Counted from the first letter of the stretch, positions 22,925-35,640 are shown. The stretch: DNA of 64,000 bases from Chondrosia reniformis (GCA_947172415.1 OX359200.1:560501-624500); one strand, 5' to 3'. The notes: generated by a model not told the origin, from the sequence alone. Numbers and translations are program-made.

Positions 22925-24035
22925 AACTTTCAACCATTTCTCAACAAGGAATACAGTAGTGAATACAAAATTGCTGTGAACCTTATTATAGGATATAGTA
23001 TAGTATAGGATGTAGAAATTGCTAAACTTTACTTATAAGTCTACCTGTAACTCTACCAAATGAGCTATAATCAAGCTATGTACAACTTGCCAATGGTGCC
23101 AACATTCACAGACATATATGTAAAGTAGTTTGAAGACTAGATCGATGAATACACAATTATATGTATGCTACATATGAGATATGTACATATAAGACTATTA
23201 CATACATGTATACATATACATATAGAATTCCAATACATACATATCCAAACTTAAATATGGTAAGAGATAGGGCAAATTTAAGTAGACATCAAAATTTCTA
23301 AAAGTCACTGGAAATGTTTCATACATGCATGTCTGTGAATGCTGACAAGTTTAAGCTTCATATTATATTCATCAGCAAGTCACTGCATATACAAAGCGTG
23401 ATAGCCTATCAAACTTCAAAGAATACATTGATTAGGCCAAGGATTCACAGAAGATCAAGATAGAGAAAAGACAAAGACTCCCAGGATCACTGATGAAGGG
23501 TGGAATTCCCAGAAACGGCTATCTGACCCAGTGGAGAAGAAGATGAAAGAAGGGAAAAGAAGGAAGAAAAGACCCCTGTATCCTCATCCAAAGCTCTCTT
23601 CAGGTTTAGTTCCCCTATAGGCTCTTTTACAGAATAGGCATATAGCATGTAGGCAAATGGTATCTTAGATTTTTCATTGATCAATACATTATGTATAGAT
23701 TGAATATGATGCCATGGTTAAAGATAGGGCAAATCTAAGTAACCATGCATATATTATATATTGTAAATTAAAAACAATTGACAGAAATAAGCATAACAAT
23801 AAGAATATAAGAATAAGAATTGTTTTATACAATTACAAGAATGATGACTATTTATAACAATAATAATATTCACAATTCTATAATAAACATTCAAACATCC
23901 TTTTTCTTTTTTTTCAGTGGAGGACTACTGCATGAATATACACTTACAAACAGTCTGTAACTGGTCTATAATCCATGCACTGTATATGTACAGTCATATA
24001 ATATACACACACAAAAATCAAGAAAAAGACCAAGA
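22925..24035. other. Gene-free region between A2 and SAMHD1 copy 2
   Basis: Repeat remnants match 19294-20150. The region ends abruptly at GAAAAAGACCAAG, where sequence homologous to SAMHD1 intron 4 (copy 1, about 3211) begins. That is the duplication breakpoint. Confidence 0.6.
23433..23674 (+). mobile_element. 242-bp hammerhead-bearing element with target-site duplication
   Basis: It begins TAGGCCAAGGATTCACAGAA and ends CTTAGATTTTT, flanked by CATTGAT on both sides (23426-23432, 23675-23681). The paralogous empty site at about 19807 has a single CATTGAT. The core (23480-23532) reads GGATCA-CTGATGA-AGGG/CCCA-GAAAC-GGCT-ATC-TGACCC. An ATC replaces GTC at the cleavage triplet here. It has no ORF. 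Size, core and clean insertion resemble animal retrozymes, which are mobilised by Penelope-like elements. Confidence 0.65.
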
Positions 24036-25550
24036 TTTGGCAATATTTAGCACTCTTTAACTGTCCCTTCAGATTTTCAATGACTCAGTCCATGGTCACA
24101 TTGAACTGCACCCTCTACTGGTCAAGATAATTGACACTCCTCAGTTTCAGAGGTTGCGACACATCAAGCAGTTGGGCGGAACCTACTACGTCTACCCAGG
24201 AGCAAGTAACAACAGATTTGAACATTCCATAAGGTAATCCCCTTGTTGTGAAAATATTTAAGTTAGTATGTCATGTGACTGTCATGTGGTTATATCATTC
24301 TAGTATTTCAGGTAGATTCAGGTATAGATTGGTTATTAATATAAAATCATAGAATAAGAATTCCTTCTAACTGCGTCGAACTTATCTTTGGGATGGTACA
24401 TCCTTCGACTTTTTGAGCATTTAAAAACGCAGTTTGGTTTCATTTCTTGGTCAAACAATTCGACCCTGGGGATCTTCTTCAGTGACTGTCCCAAAGATAA
24501 TATAAAGTCACATGATAATCACATGACTGTCATGTGCTAGTATTGCTAGTCCCATTTTTATACATTGTGGTCTATATGACTGATAGTTTGGCTAATAATA
24601 AAGACCTTATGTAGTCACATGGCTATCACATGACTGTCATATGACTAGCCTGTCTCAAATATTTGTACAGTGTAGCCCATTTGGCCGGTAGATTGGTAGA
24701 TAGTTTGGATCAGAGGCAACCAGAACTGGAGATCACAGATGAAGACAAACTGTGTGTCAGAATAGCAGGTCTCTGTCATGATCTTGGCCATGGGCCCTTT
24801 TCTCATCTTTTTGATTCGCTCTTCATCCCAACTGCCAGGCCAGGCTGTGATTGGAAAGTTAGTTGATCAAGTGTTACCATAAAGCTGTTTTAATACACAA
24901 GTACACCTCCTAATTTCAGCACGAGAAGGGATCAGTAGAAATGCTAGACTATTTGATTAATTCAAACCATTTGAAAAAGGAATTTCAGAGATTTGGTTTG
25001 GAGGATAAAGACTTAGATTTTATCAAAGAAATGATAGTGGGACCAGCTGAATCAGAACTATGCAGTCAAGGACCAGTGAGGACGGAATTTGGTTGACATA
25101 TTATGTAGCTGCCTCGAAGTACTGTATATACTTTAGTTCCTCTCTCTATATATACGTATTTCAGGGCGATTGGCCATATTGTGGTAGACCAGTGGAGAAG
25201 AGCTTCTTATATGAGATTGTGGCAAACAAGAAGAATGGTATCGATGTTGACAAGTGGGACTATTTTGCCAGGGACTGCCATCACCTCGGGATTAGAAGCA
25301 ACTTTGACCATCTCCGGTTCATGGCCTTCGCTCGGGTGATTCAGATAAAGGAAAGAAGAGAGATTTGCTGCCGAGATAAAGTAAATCCAGGTTTTCATGG
25401 TAATAAAGATTTATAATACTTACTTATTTGGTATATGTCTGTCCTTGTTTGTACATAGGAAGTCAGTAATTTGTATGACATGTTTTACGTGAGAATGACA
25501 CTGCACAGGCGAGCATATCAGCACAAGACTAGCAATGCTATTGAACACAT

Positions 25551-26128
25551 GTGAGTGCATGTCTGTACGTGTGAGTGCATGTGAGTACATGTGAGTGCAT
25601 GTGAGTACGTGTGAGTGCATGTCTGTACGTGTGAGTGCATGTGAGTACGTGTGAGTGCATGTGAGTACGTGTGAGTGCATGTGTGTACGTGTGAGTGCAT
25701 GTGTGTACGCGTGAGTGCATGTGTGTACGTGTGAGTATGTGTGAGTGCATGTGTGTACGTGTGAGTGCATGAGCGTACATGTGTGTACGTGTGAGTGCAT
25801 GCATGTACGCGTGAGTGCATGTGTGTACATGTGAGTACGTGTGAGTGCATGTCTGTACGTGTGAGTGCATGTGAGTACGTGTGAGTGCATGTGAGTACGT
25901 GTGAGTGCATGTGTGTACGTGTGAGTGCATGTGTGTACGTGTGAGTATGTGTGAGTGCATTGTGTACGTGTGAGTGCATGTGTGTATGTGTGAGTGCATG
26001 CGTGTACGTGTGAGTGCATGTGTGTACATGTGAGTGCATGTGTGTACATGTGAGTGCATGTGTGTATGTGTGAGTGCATGTGTGTACGTGTGAGTGCATG
26101 TGTGTACGTGTGAGTGCATTGTGTACAG
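25551..26128 (+). repeat. Donor-unit minisatellite in SAMHD1 copy 2
   Basis: It is the same ~20-bp GTGAGTGCATG...GTAC repeat, starting exactly at the exon donor (CACAT|GTGAGT), with about 29 units. The order of variant units differs from copy 1 (for example GTCTGTACGT units here), so the arrays have been evolving separately while the exon boundary stayed fixed. Confidence 0.93.
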
Positions 26129-27796
26129 CAGCTAGGTACGTATCACTATATCACTCAGAGGCTAAGGAAAGACAATATAAATAGATAAGCATTACTTATT
26201 ATAGTCTTGCATGTAAACTCTTATATATTTACATGCATATTTAGGATAAAAGACGCACTTTATTTAGCTGATGAGTTTATCAAAATACCAGGAACTAAAG
26301 GGTGAGTGCTAAAAGGAATATTTTACTGAAATGAACCAAATTATATGTAAACCAGCCGTATATTATGTCGTAGGGAAAAAAAGTCTATTTCCGGATCCAT
26401 TCATGATGTTGAAGCATTTTCCAAACTCAACGATAGCATCCTTTCTTTGATTGCAATGAGTGATAATCCAGATTTGAAACCCGCTCAGGAAATGATAAAG
26501 AGAATTGAAAAAAGACAGCTGTACAAATATATTGGACAGACAGCTCCCATAGATGAAAATAAAGTTAAGTATTCAAAGGTACGTACCTACGTATATGCTG
26601 CTATATACGTACATATATGTTGTTCCATAAATTAATTTAAAATGATGATTGTTTTTAGAGTCAAGGTAGTCAAATAGTTGAAGATATCTTAGCAGTTGGA
26701 GGAAACGAATGCAAGCTTCTGGAACCAAAAGATTTATTAGTCGACGTATGTTTAAAGTGTAGAGAATGTAGACTTTTGTATAGTGTAATAACGCTCTCTC
26801 AATTCTGGTAGATTGTAACTTTTGATTATGGAAGTGGCAAACATAATCCGATTGACAAAATGAAGTTCTACAGCAAGTCAGATCCAGACAAACCAGTCTC
26901 ACTGAAGAGAGAGCATGTTTCTCACATGCTTCCTAGCCTCTTCAGTGAGCAACATGTGAGACTTTACTGTAAGAAATTGGACAAGAAGTGCTTCAATGTT
27001 GCTTGGAAGTGAGTGACATACGGTACATGTTCTTTTATACTTGTAAGGTGTCTATCAGTCACTTCAATATGATCTCAAAGTATGTGGATTACCACAACTA
27101 TGGCAGGGCTTCATCAGGTGGTTAATAAGAAAGTCCCTAAAATAGTCAATGCCAAGATCAAGGAAGTGATGTCATATTACATCACTTCCTGATCACGAGG
27201 TAATGGATCTGCAGTCCCCATGTGCAGCTGGTCCTCCTGATGTGTGAGGGATAATTAAACCTCCTTCTCATCCTGTTACATTCCATACTTATTTTAACAC
27301 CTATATTAAGCCTGCCACGGGCTAAAAGTTGTGTAATTTACCTTGAGATCATTTTGACATGAAAGGCGCTTGACCAACACCTCCATTTTGACATACATAC
27401 TACCCATACCTCATTGATATACACCAAGACAACAGATACTCTTCCTTACCTCTCTACAAGGTGCTTCCAGAACTGGTGTCAAAGTAAAGACTATGGAGTA
27501 GAAGTTAGTATAGTGCATGCAGGACTTGAATGTAATACTACAGGTGTCACTCCAATCTTGCTATAAATCCTGTTCAATTTAGTAGCTACTACTTTGCCTC
27601 TTCTTTATTAATACTTTTATTCATCCTTTTCATGTGACAAGTTGGTGATTATTGAGAAGAAATTATTAGTGTGATTATTGAGTTAGTGTGTAGCTCAATA
27701 ATCATCAACTATGTACACGTACCTTAACGTCTGTTACATCCTACATAAGCAGACTCGTTAATGTGGTGAGTAAAGAATGTCTCCTCATTTTCTGCC

Positions 27797-27937
27797 TATG
27801 TAGCCATGGCAACAAACATTACAGATGTGTATGTAGCCATGACAACAAACATTACAGATGTGTATGTAGCCATGACAACAAACATTACATATGTGTATGT
27901 AGTCATGACAACAAACATTACAGGTGTGTATGTAGCT
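27797..27937 (+). repeat. 33-bp tandem repeat, four units, last intron of SAMHD1 copy 2
   Basis: Same unit and location as at 7080-7215. The open frame 27806-28030 is a repeat artefact. Confidence 0.8.
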
Positions 27938-29075
27938 AAACTACATGTAATGTATTACTACGTAGGTTTAGTCCCCTGTAGGCCAGTAGATGTATTATGT
28001 AGGAAAAGTGGTGTGTTAGATTATTCATAATATTACATAATGTTAATTTTATCAGTTTCTAGTGTACAATAAGTTGTCCTATTTTCTGTATAAAGGACTT
28101 GAATGATGATGATGATGACGGATATCCTGGCTCCACTCCCTACACTACTCCATTTGGTACTCCCAGTAGCAGGCAGAAGAACAACAGCTCCGAAGTGCCT
28201 TCCCCTCAATCTGCCTCCGTGCCTATTACCTCAAATGTTTCTGAGGTAGCAAAAAAGTTATCCTTCCATTTTAAACCTTTGTAAAAAGATTAAAGGAATC
28301 TCCCAATTCCATAGTAACCTCATTTTTATTAAGAGCTGTGAGTGTTTTGACTTTTGACTTTTTGACCCAATATTTTTCAAGTATTTTTCTGCTCTCATTT
28401 GTAGTCTAAGATTATTATATATGTATTTATATACGTATACATAATAAATTTCAATGAAGTGATGAAGTTGCATGTCTATTGCATTGAGTGGCAGTACAAA
28501 ATATACATTAAAATCATAGACCTTACAGGTCAAAACATTTTGATTAACCAAAGTACTTAGTTGCTGCAAGTTCCAGTAATAATTTTGACCACCATTGCTC
28601 CACCCCTGCATAGATTTCTGTATTGGAAGCTATCTCGATCATGTTAGTGGAGTTGTACATAGGTCAACCCTGTTTGAATAGGTACAAGATATAGGACTGA
28701 TAGGTTTTCATATCTAATCAGATTAAGCGAGAAAAAAGACCCTTGAGGTAATGTGAGACAGTTGATGGCTAACCAGAAGCACTAATTAAAATGTTTTGGT
28801 ATCTGGGTATATATTTTGTAATTCTCATTAAGCCCAACAGAGGCAATATACGTAGAATCCTACTTTAATGCATAATAGAAAATTCTAATAATCTACTAAA
28901 ATTTTGTAATAAAAACATTCTTTTGAGATGTATACATTTTTATATTAATTGTTTAATATATATTAATATATCAAGTTTACCCCATGGCAACATTGAAAAC
29001 ACTAGTATATTAATAGGATGTCGAAAACACTATATAATTATCAACTTTGCCCCAAAAAGCAACGTTGCTTATATA

Positions 29076-29527
29076 CAGTCTACTCCACTTATAACAAACT
29101 CGCTCATAACGAATTTTGGGTTATAACGAAAAAAACAATTTCCTGTCAATTCAATTGTTTCTGTTAATAACAAACAAACTTATATTATAACGAACGTGTT
29201 AACTTATAATTATGTGTGTGTGTGAAGTCAAAAACGGCTATATTTATCAATCTTAAACCGAATACTGGACGAATCGAAGTGGATAAAGGGAGGAAGGAGA
29301 AGGGCATTTGTGACAAATTTTCAGTTGAGAAGTCCACCCTGAGTACCATTAATATACTATTTTAATTTTGTAAGCATTCTACAGCTGTTTACTGTATTCA
29401 TACTGCACTGATGAGTAGTTTATTTGTACAGTTATATGCAAATAAAGTACATTTGGTTATAAAGAACTTCTTTCATAAAGAACAATTATGCTGGGATTTT
29501 GGTGTTCGTTATATCAGGAGTCGACTG
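29076..29527. mobile_element. Pogo/Tigger-like MITE, 452 bp
   Basis: The ends are CAGTCTACTCCACTTATAAC and the complement of TCAGGAGTCGACTG, flanked by TA on both sides. The TATAACGAA motifs repeat inward, as is typical of pogo-group terminal repeats. There is no transposase. It is absent from the matching place in the other units. Confidence 0.75.
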
Positions 29528-30199
29528 TAATTAGTATTAATAAGATGTTGAAGACACTATATATTATCAACTTTACCCCAAAAAGCAACATTAATTGTTT
29601 AGTATAAATAAGATGTTGAAAACACTATATATTATCAACTTTACCCCATATATGGCAACATTGTTAAAATGTTGAAAACACTATATATTATACAATGTCT
29701 CGTGTGATGAAGGATAATTTTATAATGACGTGACTCTAGATCTACTTGAAGACTCCAAATGTGCATGCTTATGATGAACTAATCTTCTAATTGTCACTTA
29801 TATTCTTTACGTGGATCAGGAGATGTGACCCTTAACCCTATAGCTTTTCATCTCATTATAACATTTATTTAGTTTTATCTTCAATCATTTCAACTTCATG
29901 GAGATGAAGTTGAAACATAAAGTGCTACTGCATGGGGAAATATTTTTATATACTCTCCCCATGCAGCTTTCATTAACAGCCCCTAGCTCTCCTCCACTTA
30001 GAAAAAGTTGTGTATATGGATCAAAATTCTATATTAATTATTGAGAACCAGTTTCTTCATTTTTGTGATGTACGTATATATATAGATGTTAATGATCAAT
30101 TTAAATAGCCAGATATATATATTGTAGTGTCCTTTGCATGTTTACTTTAAATTGCATATATAATTAGGTTTGTTAAACAGATATGCTGTAAAACATGAA

Positions 30200-30280
30200 A
30201 GAAGAGAAGTAATGCTGGGAATTGAACCCAGGACAGCTGGTTATGACCCCCAGTGCTCTGCCACTGAGCTACAGTTGCTA
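30200..30280 (-). mobile_element. tRNA-derived SINE head, unit 3
   Basis: Same element as 9737-9812: A box TAGCTCAGTGGCAGAGC and B box GGTTCAATTCC on the minus strand, followed by CCCAGCATTACTTCTC. Confidence 0.6.
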
Positions 30281-30863
30281 AGTAATGCTCAATGTATGTA
30301 TGTGAGTGGTCCTTAAAGAGAGTTATACTCGATATATCCCTCTATGACTACTTATATTGTGTACAAAATACCTAAGGGTTATAACATATATCAACTGTGC
30401 ATGTGTGTCACATAATATTATTTTAATGAGATGCAGGATGTGCATGGGAATAAAGATACCCATAACTTGGTATAGTCTACAGTCCAAAGGAGTGATGTAT
30501 ATACATACACAACACATGTGTATACACATGACCTCTGAGGTTAACCTAAAGGATGATTTAAGCACCTTAATAGAAACGATGGCATTTATAGGGTAAGTCC
30601 AGAGTCCATACACTGATGCAAGCTGAGATCAGTTTTTTGATCTCATAACTTTTAACTTTCCATAGGGTATGTAGTATAAAGTTGCCTTCAAGCGCAGCAT
30701 TTTTTCTCACATTACATATATGTCTAACGTTCACATACTCTCAAGAGCTAGTGGATGTTCAGTGTATGCTTATATACCCTTAAATAGAGGCTGTGCTTAT
30801 ACATGTCCAGGTATAGCCCTACATGTGCCCCTTAACCACTTTTAGTTTGCATTTTATACATTT

Positions 30864-31046
30864 GGAATAAGGATTTCTTCTAACTGCGTCGAACTTATCT
30901 TTGTAAAGGTTCATCTTTCGACTTTTAGAGTGTCTAGAGACGCAGATTGAAGAAGACCCCCAGGGTCGAAACGTTTGGCAGACAGAAGAATCGAAAAAAC
31001 TGCGTCTCTAGACGCTCTAAAAGTCGAAAGATGAACCTTTACAAAG
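30864..31046 (+). mobile_element. 183-bp insertion with inverted arms and hammerhead-like centre
   Basis: It is flanked by a 13-bp target-site duplication, ATTTTATACATTT (30851-30863 and 31047-31059). Unit 4 (about 40330) has the empty site. Arms of ~45 bp (TTTGTAAAGGTTCATCTTTC... and its complement) enclose TTGAAGAAGACCCCCAGGG, then TCGAAACGTTTGGC, a stem GACCC/GGGTC followed by GAAAC. The first 35 bp (GGAATAAGGATTTCTTCTAA) match the SAMHD1 intron 5 repeats. It is probably a short Penelope-related element. Confidence 0.65.
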
Positions 31047-31495
31047 ATTTTATACATTTATTGTAATAATAATTATATACAAGAACCTTTAAATATATAA
31101 TATATGATGGAAGAGACAGCCAAGGCATCATGCACTCTGATTTTAGAGGTTTGATTGGTACTTTCTACTAAAATGTGTTGAAAAAGAAAGGAAGGCCATC
31201 AGTCTAACACAAATGAAAACTGTTAATGGGTGAAGAACTGGAAGGAAAAAAATGTCTTTGTCTGCATATATATTATAAAGTGCTATATATATATATTATA
31301 TCCCAGTCTTTAATATCTATATATACTATATCCTTTCTATCTTCTGTATATATGTAGTAGTCTACAGTACACCAGCCATATATGTGCCGATGAGACCATA
31401 TATCCTGTATATACGGGTACATGTCCTTAGTGTATCATAGAACCGCGACCACTTAGGGGGCTTGGTTTTTAATTAATCGCGAATGAACCGTCGAC

Positions 31496-31505
31496 GTATA
31501 TAAAG
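31496..31505 (+). promoter_or_regulatory. TATA promoter of A3
   Basis: GTATATAAAG after CCGTCGAC, with the same downstream GCTTTGCTAATAGAGAGG and leader donor GCTAAG|GTAAGAG as the other type-A genes. Confidence 0.62.
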
Positions 31506-31987
31506 CACCCGAGGGCAGTGTGCTTTGCTAATAGAGAGGTGGTCGAAAGCTAAGGTAAGAGAAGGTTGCAGAATTGGTAGTATATAAAAGAATATATAGG
31601 TACAGCGGTGGATAGCAAATTAATGGCCCGACTTTTTTAGGCTATTTCGCGAGTTCAAAAATTCCTTAAACTCCTATACTTGTTATATTTAACGTGCAGT
31701 ACCATGGATACCGTCATTTTGATAAACGTTTTGCCAGAATATGAATCCAGCTAGTGCCCCCTGAAGGAGAATTGCTTTTATTTGCCCTGGCGTAAGCACC
31801 ATTAATTTGAAACGATATAATTTATTTCGGGACGGTGTATATATAACTATAGATAGATATACGATACAATATACAAATACAGTCATTTATAACTACAATG
31901 TTGTATATACAGTATATACAAGGGAATTGCAATCCGCAGCAAGTAGTACAAGGTTCAGGTCCTGATTTTAGATTAGAAAGGAACCCA

Positions 31988-33958
31988 ATGGATGCAGCAA
32001 AGAAAGTCTTTCCAATTGTAAGAATATTGCATGTAGTGTTTATATTGTATGTTATAGCTAGGGTTTCTTTATTTGTATTTGAACCAGGTTACCATACCGA
32101 CTTTCATTATTTTGCCTTCTTGTGATATTTTCCATACATTATAATTGGCAACACATTGTATAGACTGTCATGTACATGTATATCTACTCACTACATGCAT
32201 GCTTATGAAATATGGACTATATCATTTATGCTATATTTAGGTTGCTATAGTATGCAGTGCCCTAGCTATAATAGGATGGATAGTATTTGTTGGAGGATAT
32301 GGGTACACTACCACACTAATCAACCCAAAGTAGGTGCAAAACTATGTACATGTGTATGCATATGAAAAAACTAATTATACCATTTCCCTACATGCTATAT
32401 GCCTATTCTGTAAAAGAGCCTATAGGGGAACTAAACTTGAAGAGAGCTTTGGATGAAGATACAGGAGTCTTTTCTTTCTTCTTTTCCTTTCTTTCATCTT
32501 CTTCTCCACTGGGTCAGACAGCTGTTTCTGGGAATTCCACCCTTCATCAGTGATCCTTGGAGTCTTTGTCTTTTTCTTGCTCTCTATGCTAAATCTAGGG
32601 GCCTTATATACACTATTTTGGCATATGTCTGATGCTAAAATATGATTTGTATAATGTATATATGGAAGTACAATTTAGCATACTTTTATATACTAATATT
32701 TGTTGCAGGTTACTGAATGCCGAATCAAGAGCAGACCTAGTATACCCCAGATTGGAGAGTGATCCTATCATTGATACTGACTCAAAAACAATCACTGCCA
32801 ACCTTACAGGCGCTCTGCCAGAGTTTGGCACAGCAGCTGCTCCATTTTACCTGACGGCAGTCTTATCTCCCATTCTCATTATCATTATGATAGTAGCTGC
32901 TATACTACTATTGGTCATAGGACAAAAGACTATAGTACATCTGCCATTTGCAATAGTTGTATCCTTTCCATGCACCAGGTTAATTGTCTACACTATCAAA
33001 GGACAAAAAATAAAATAATATCTCTTTTATTATATCCTTTGGTATTGTATAGGTCTCAACTGCCTTTTATTTACATAACTTGCACTTTACTAAAATTGAT
33101 CATGATCAGTGGGTATAAGTATACCTTAACAAGAGATATCCTAGATAGTCATATTTCTAATGATTGTTATTCCAAGCATTGGAGGCGCCCTTCAACTCAT
33201 TTCTGCTACATATCAATCATTCTTAATTTATTGGGAGAGTGTTACAGAGAGCAGTAGGTACGAGGGTTACAGTTTTATAGTCGGCCTGCCAACTTATTTC
33301 AATGCTGTATTAGGAGGTGGAGTATTGGAAATCATTTTTCTGGTATGTATATAAACAGTATATTATAGTAAGAAGTTATGATGATATTTTAATGTTTCAA
33401 GTGTATGGCATAATATAATTAAAATCCCTGTTCTTGTCGTAGTAGGCACACTTAAACCATTCTGTTATAAAACTTCAGAATGATATTTGGATATACGGTA
33501 GAAAGGTACTTATTGTAATAATAATTTCAGAAAAATGCATTTAATGCTTTCTACTGAGAATAAAAGGAATCACTAGGACTTTTACACAATTATAGTTGGT
33601 GCTTATTCTGATCAATTGAATTACCATGGCCAGTAATATGTACATGTAAAAGGAAACGAATTATGTTATAAGACCATGCAAAGTATAATATAAATTAATG
33701 GATCACAGGTATATATTATGTATATAGAGCTCTAATGATTATATATAAATCCTGGGTTCAATTCCTAACAATTACTTCTTCCACGACATTCTCCTGTTTT
33801 TGTATATGATTGCACTTATGGTTTAATTATCACTTAAATTATTCATATATGAAGCTAATAATGTATACGTGTTGATTCTACTACTGCAGGGTCTAGCTAC
33901 CATTTTTCTGATGCTAGCATACATATGGAGGAAAACGGATTCTGATTCTAAAGTGTGA
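31988..33958 (+). CDS. Four-pass membrane protein, array copy A3
   Basis: Unrecognised family, see A2. Five exons, 203 aa: 31988-32017 (MDAAKKVFPI), 32241-32329, 32709-32934, 33145-33342, 33890-33958. TM1 VAIVCSALAIIGWIVFVGG; loop 1 with LVYPRLESDPIIDTDSKTIT and NLTG; TM2 as in A2; TM3 IVIFLMIVIPSIGGAL; loop 2 FLIYWESVTESSRYEGYSF; TM4; tail KTDSDSKV. The reading frame is intact. Intron 2 has the reversed 240-bp element. Most differences from A2, A4 and A5 fall in the two outer loops and the tail. TMs are nearly fixed. Confidence 0.75.
32358..32582 (-). mobile_element. ~240-bp hammerhead-like element, intron 2 of A3
   Basis: Reversed copy; core at 32509-32558 on the minus strand with CTGATGA, GAAAC and GTC all present. 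It ends at the same shortened point as the A1 copy, suggesting A1 and A3 share a more recent ancestor here. Confidence 0.55.
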
Positions 33959-34606
33959 AGCTTTCAACCATTTCTCAACAAGGATGACAGTAGTGAATAG
34001 AAAATTGTTGTGAACCTTATTATAGGATATAGTATAGTATAGGATGTAGAAATTGCTAAACTTTACTTATAAGTCTCCCTGTAACTACCAAATGAGCTAT
34101 AATCAAGCTATGTACAACTTGCCAATGGTAACAACATTCACAGACATATATGTAAAGTAGTTTGAATACTAGAGCGATATATATGCTACATAAGAGATAT
34201 GTATAAGACTATTACATACATATATACATACATATAGAATTCCAATACGTACAATGAACTTAATATATACGGTAGGCACGGAAATGATCTTTCCATTCAA
34301 AGTTCGAACTTTGTGAAATTATGCCCCGAATTTCGAACGAAGATTCAAGCTTTACTGGAGAGAAGTTTTGAGCAATTTCTCTGAAGTTTCAGGCGTCATA
34401 AGTTAATGTGTTATTTCCACACATTACTTTATTAATCAGCTATACTCTGATCTGTAGTATATACAAGTAAATAAAAACATTTACAAAAATGATGTTAGAA
34501 GTAGAAATGGCAGTGTTCACTAATACATCTGCAAAAAGTATCGAAACAAGACACTGATTATATGATAAGGCTAATCATACAGAATTGCATATATACTGAT
34601 ATTTAA

Positions 34607-34694
34607 GTAACTTAACCATACACTTCTGTGTTTGGGCGCACTAACCTTAAGTAGGAATGGTGCGCCCAAACACAGAAGTGTATGGTTAAGTTAC
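34607..34694. repeat. Perfect hairpin, 34-bp arms and 20-bp loop
   Basis: Arms begin GTAACTTAACCATACACTTC and are exact complements. The matching sequence in unit 4 (about 43670) lacks it, so this is an insertion, probably a tiny foldback MITE. Confidence 0.75.
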
Positions 34695-35640
34695 AAAAAT
34701 ATACTTTTGATTGAGAAGGAAAAGCATTTGATGCAAACCTAACAGGCTATGTACCAGAGGTTGGCATTGGATCTGCTCCATTTTACCTGATGGCAGTCTT
34801 ATCTCCCATTCTCAGCATCATTATGATAGTAGCTGCTATACTTCTATTGGTCATAGGACAAAACTATAGTACATCTGGTATTTGCAATAGTTGTACCCTT
34901 TGAGTCCTCAATTAGCACTAAATTTAATTATCAGGAGGCATGTAAATCAAATCGCCGAAAGTATAATTAGTATGCTTAATTTCTTTCCTGAATCATAAAT
35001 ATACATGTGCATCCAGTAAGCTGAAACAATATTATAATATAGAAACTATACAAAGATGCTAAGATGTAATAGCTGGTACCTAAAGGCGACCAAGGAAATT
35101 GAAGAGCTAAACAGAGAGCTGTAGATATGAAAGTCAATAAAGATTCAATTATTACAACGACAATTGCTTAGTGTATTAGAACATTCGCTCATGCATGCTA
35201 GGGCTATAGAGTATTAAATCAACTAGACATGCCCTTAGAACTACGTATACAATACACTATCTTACTAAACCAAGTTGAAAAAGGTGTACTTCGCTCGATC
35301 TAAGAACTTAAGCTGTCTTTGGAAAATGTTAACAAACGATTTGTGACTACAGAAAATCGTACTTGGCATTCTAATAGTACTCCCCGAAACCATTATAAGA
35401 GATTAGCACTGCTACATATCCATCAGAACCATCAGAAATGTCTCTTTTGCCTAACTTCAGTAAACTAATTTTAATTTTGAATTTACAATTCACAAACCTT
35501 TGCTTCTTCACTTTAAAGCTTTTAAGATTTATAACGTTTAACTGCTAGTTAGCGCGCGATTAAGAAAAGCTTCGGAAATATTCGACAAATGATGCATCAT
35601 TTTGTCAGCCATTTTCTATCTATTGCGAAAGTGGTAGCTA

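Larger units (their letters stand above)
24073..28284 (+). pseudogene. SAMHD1: SAMHD1 copy 2, lacking start, NLS and SAM domain
   Basis: Eleven exons match exons 5-15 of copy 1 in length and phase: 24073-24233, 24671-24857, 24920-25075, 25165-25380, 25459-25550, 26245-26301, 26374-26578, 26659-26745, 26812-27008, 27461-27503, 28096-28284. They stay open for 529 aa. HD residues are kept ([25 protein letters not shown]). Missense changes include Gly to Ser at the exon 5/6 junction and Gly to Glu at exon 11. There is no promoter and no ATG before the first HD motif; the copy starts in what was intron 4, fused to repeat DNA. The first in-frame Met is in VEMLDYL, after the catalytic HD. It works only if an upstream exon, for example from the A2 unit, is spliced on. 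Called a pseudogene with that reservation. Confidence 0.8.
28285..31490. other. Gene-free spacer, unit 3
   Basis: Homologous to 8536-10990 and 38289-40820. Three features distinguish it: a pogo-type MITE, a tRNA-like SINE and a 183-bp hammerhead-like insertion, listed separately. No ORF is conserved between units. Confidence 0.6.

Noticed and set aside
27806-28030. ORF repeating [11 protein letters not shown] (also 37810-38034)
   Set aside because: Product of a 33-bp intronic repeat with a period divisible by three. It is not conserved in unit 5.
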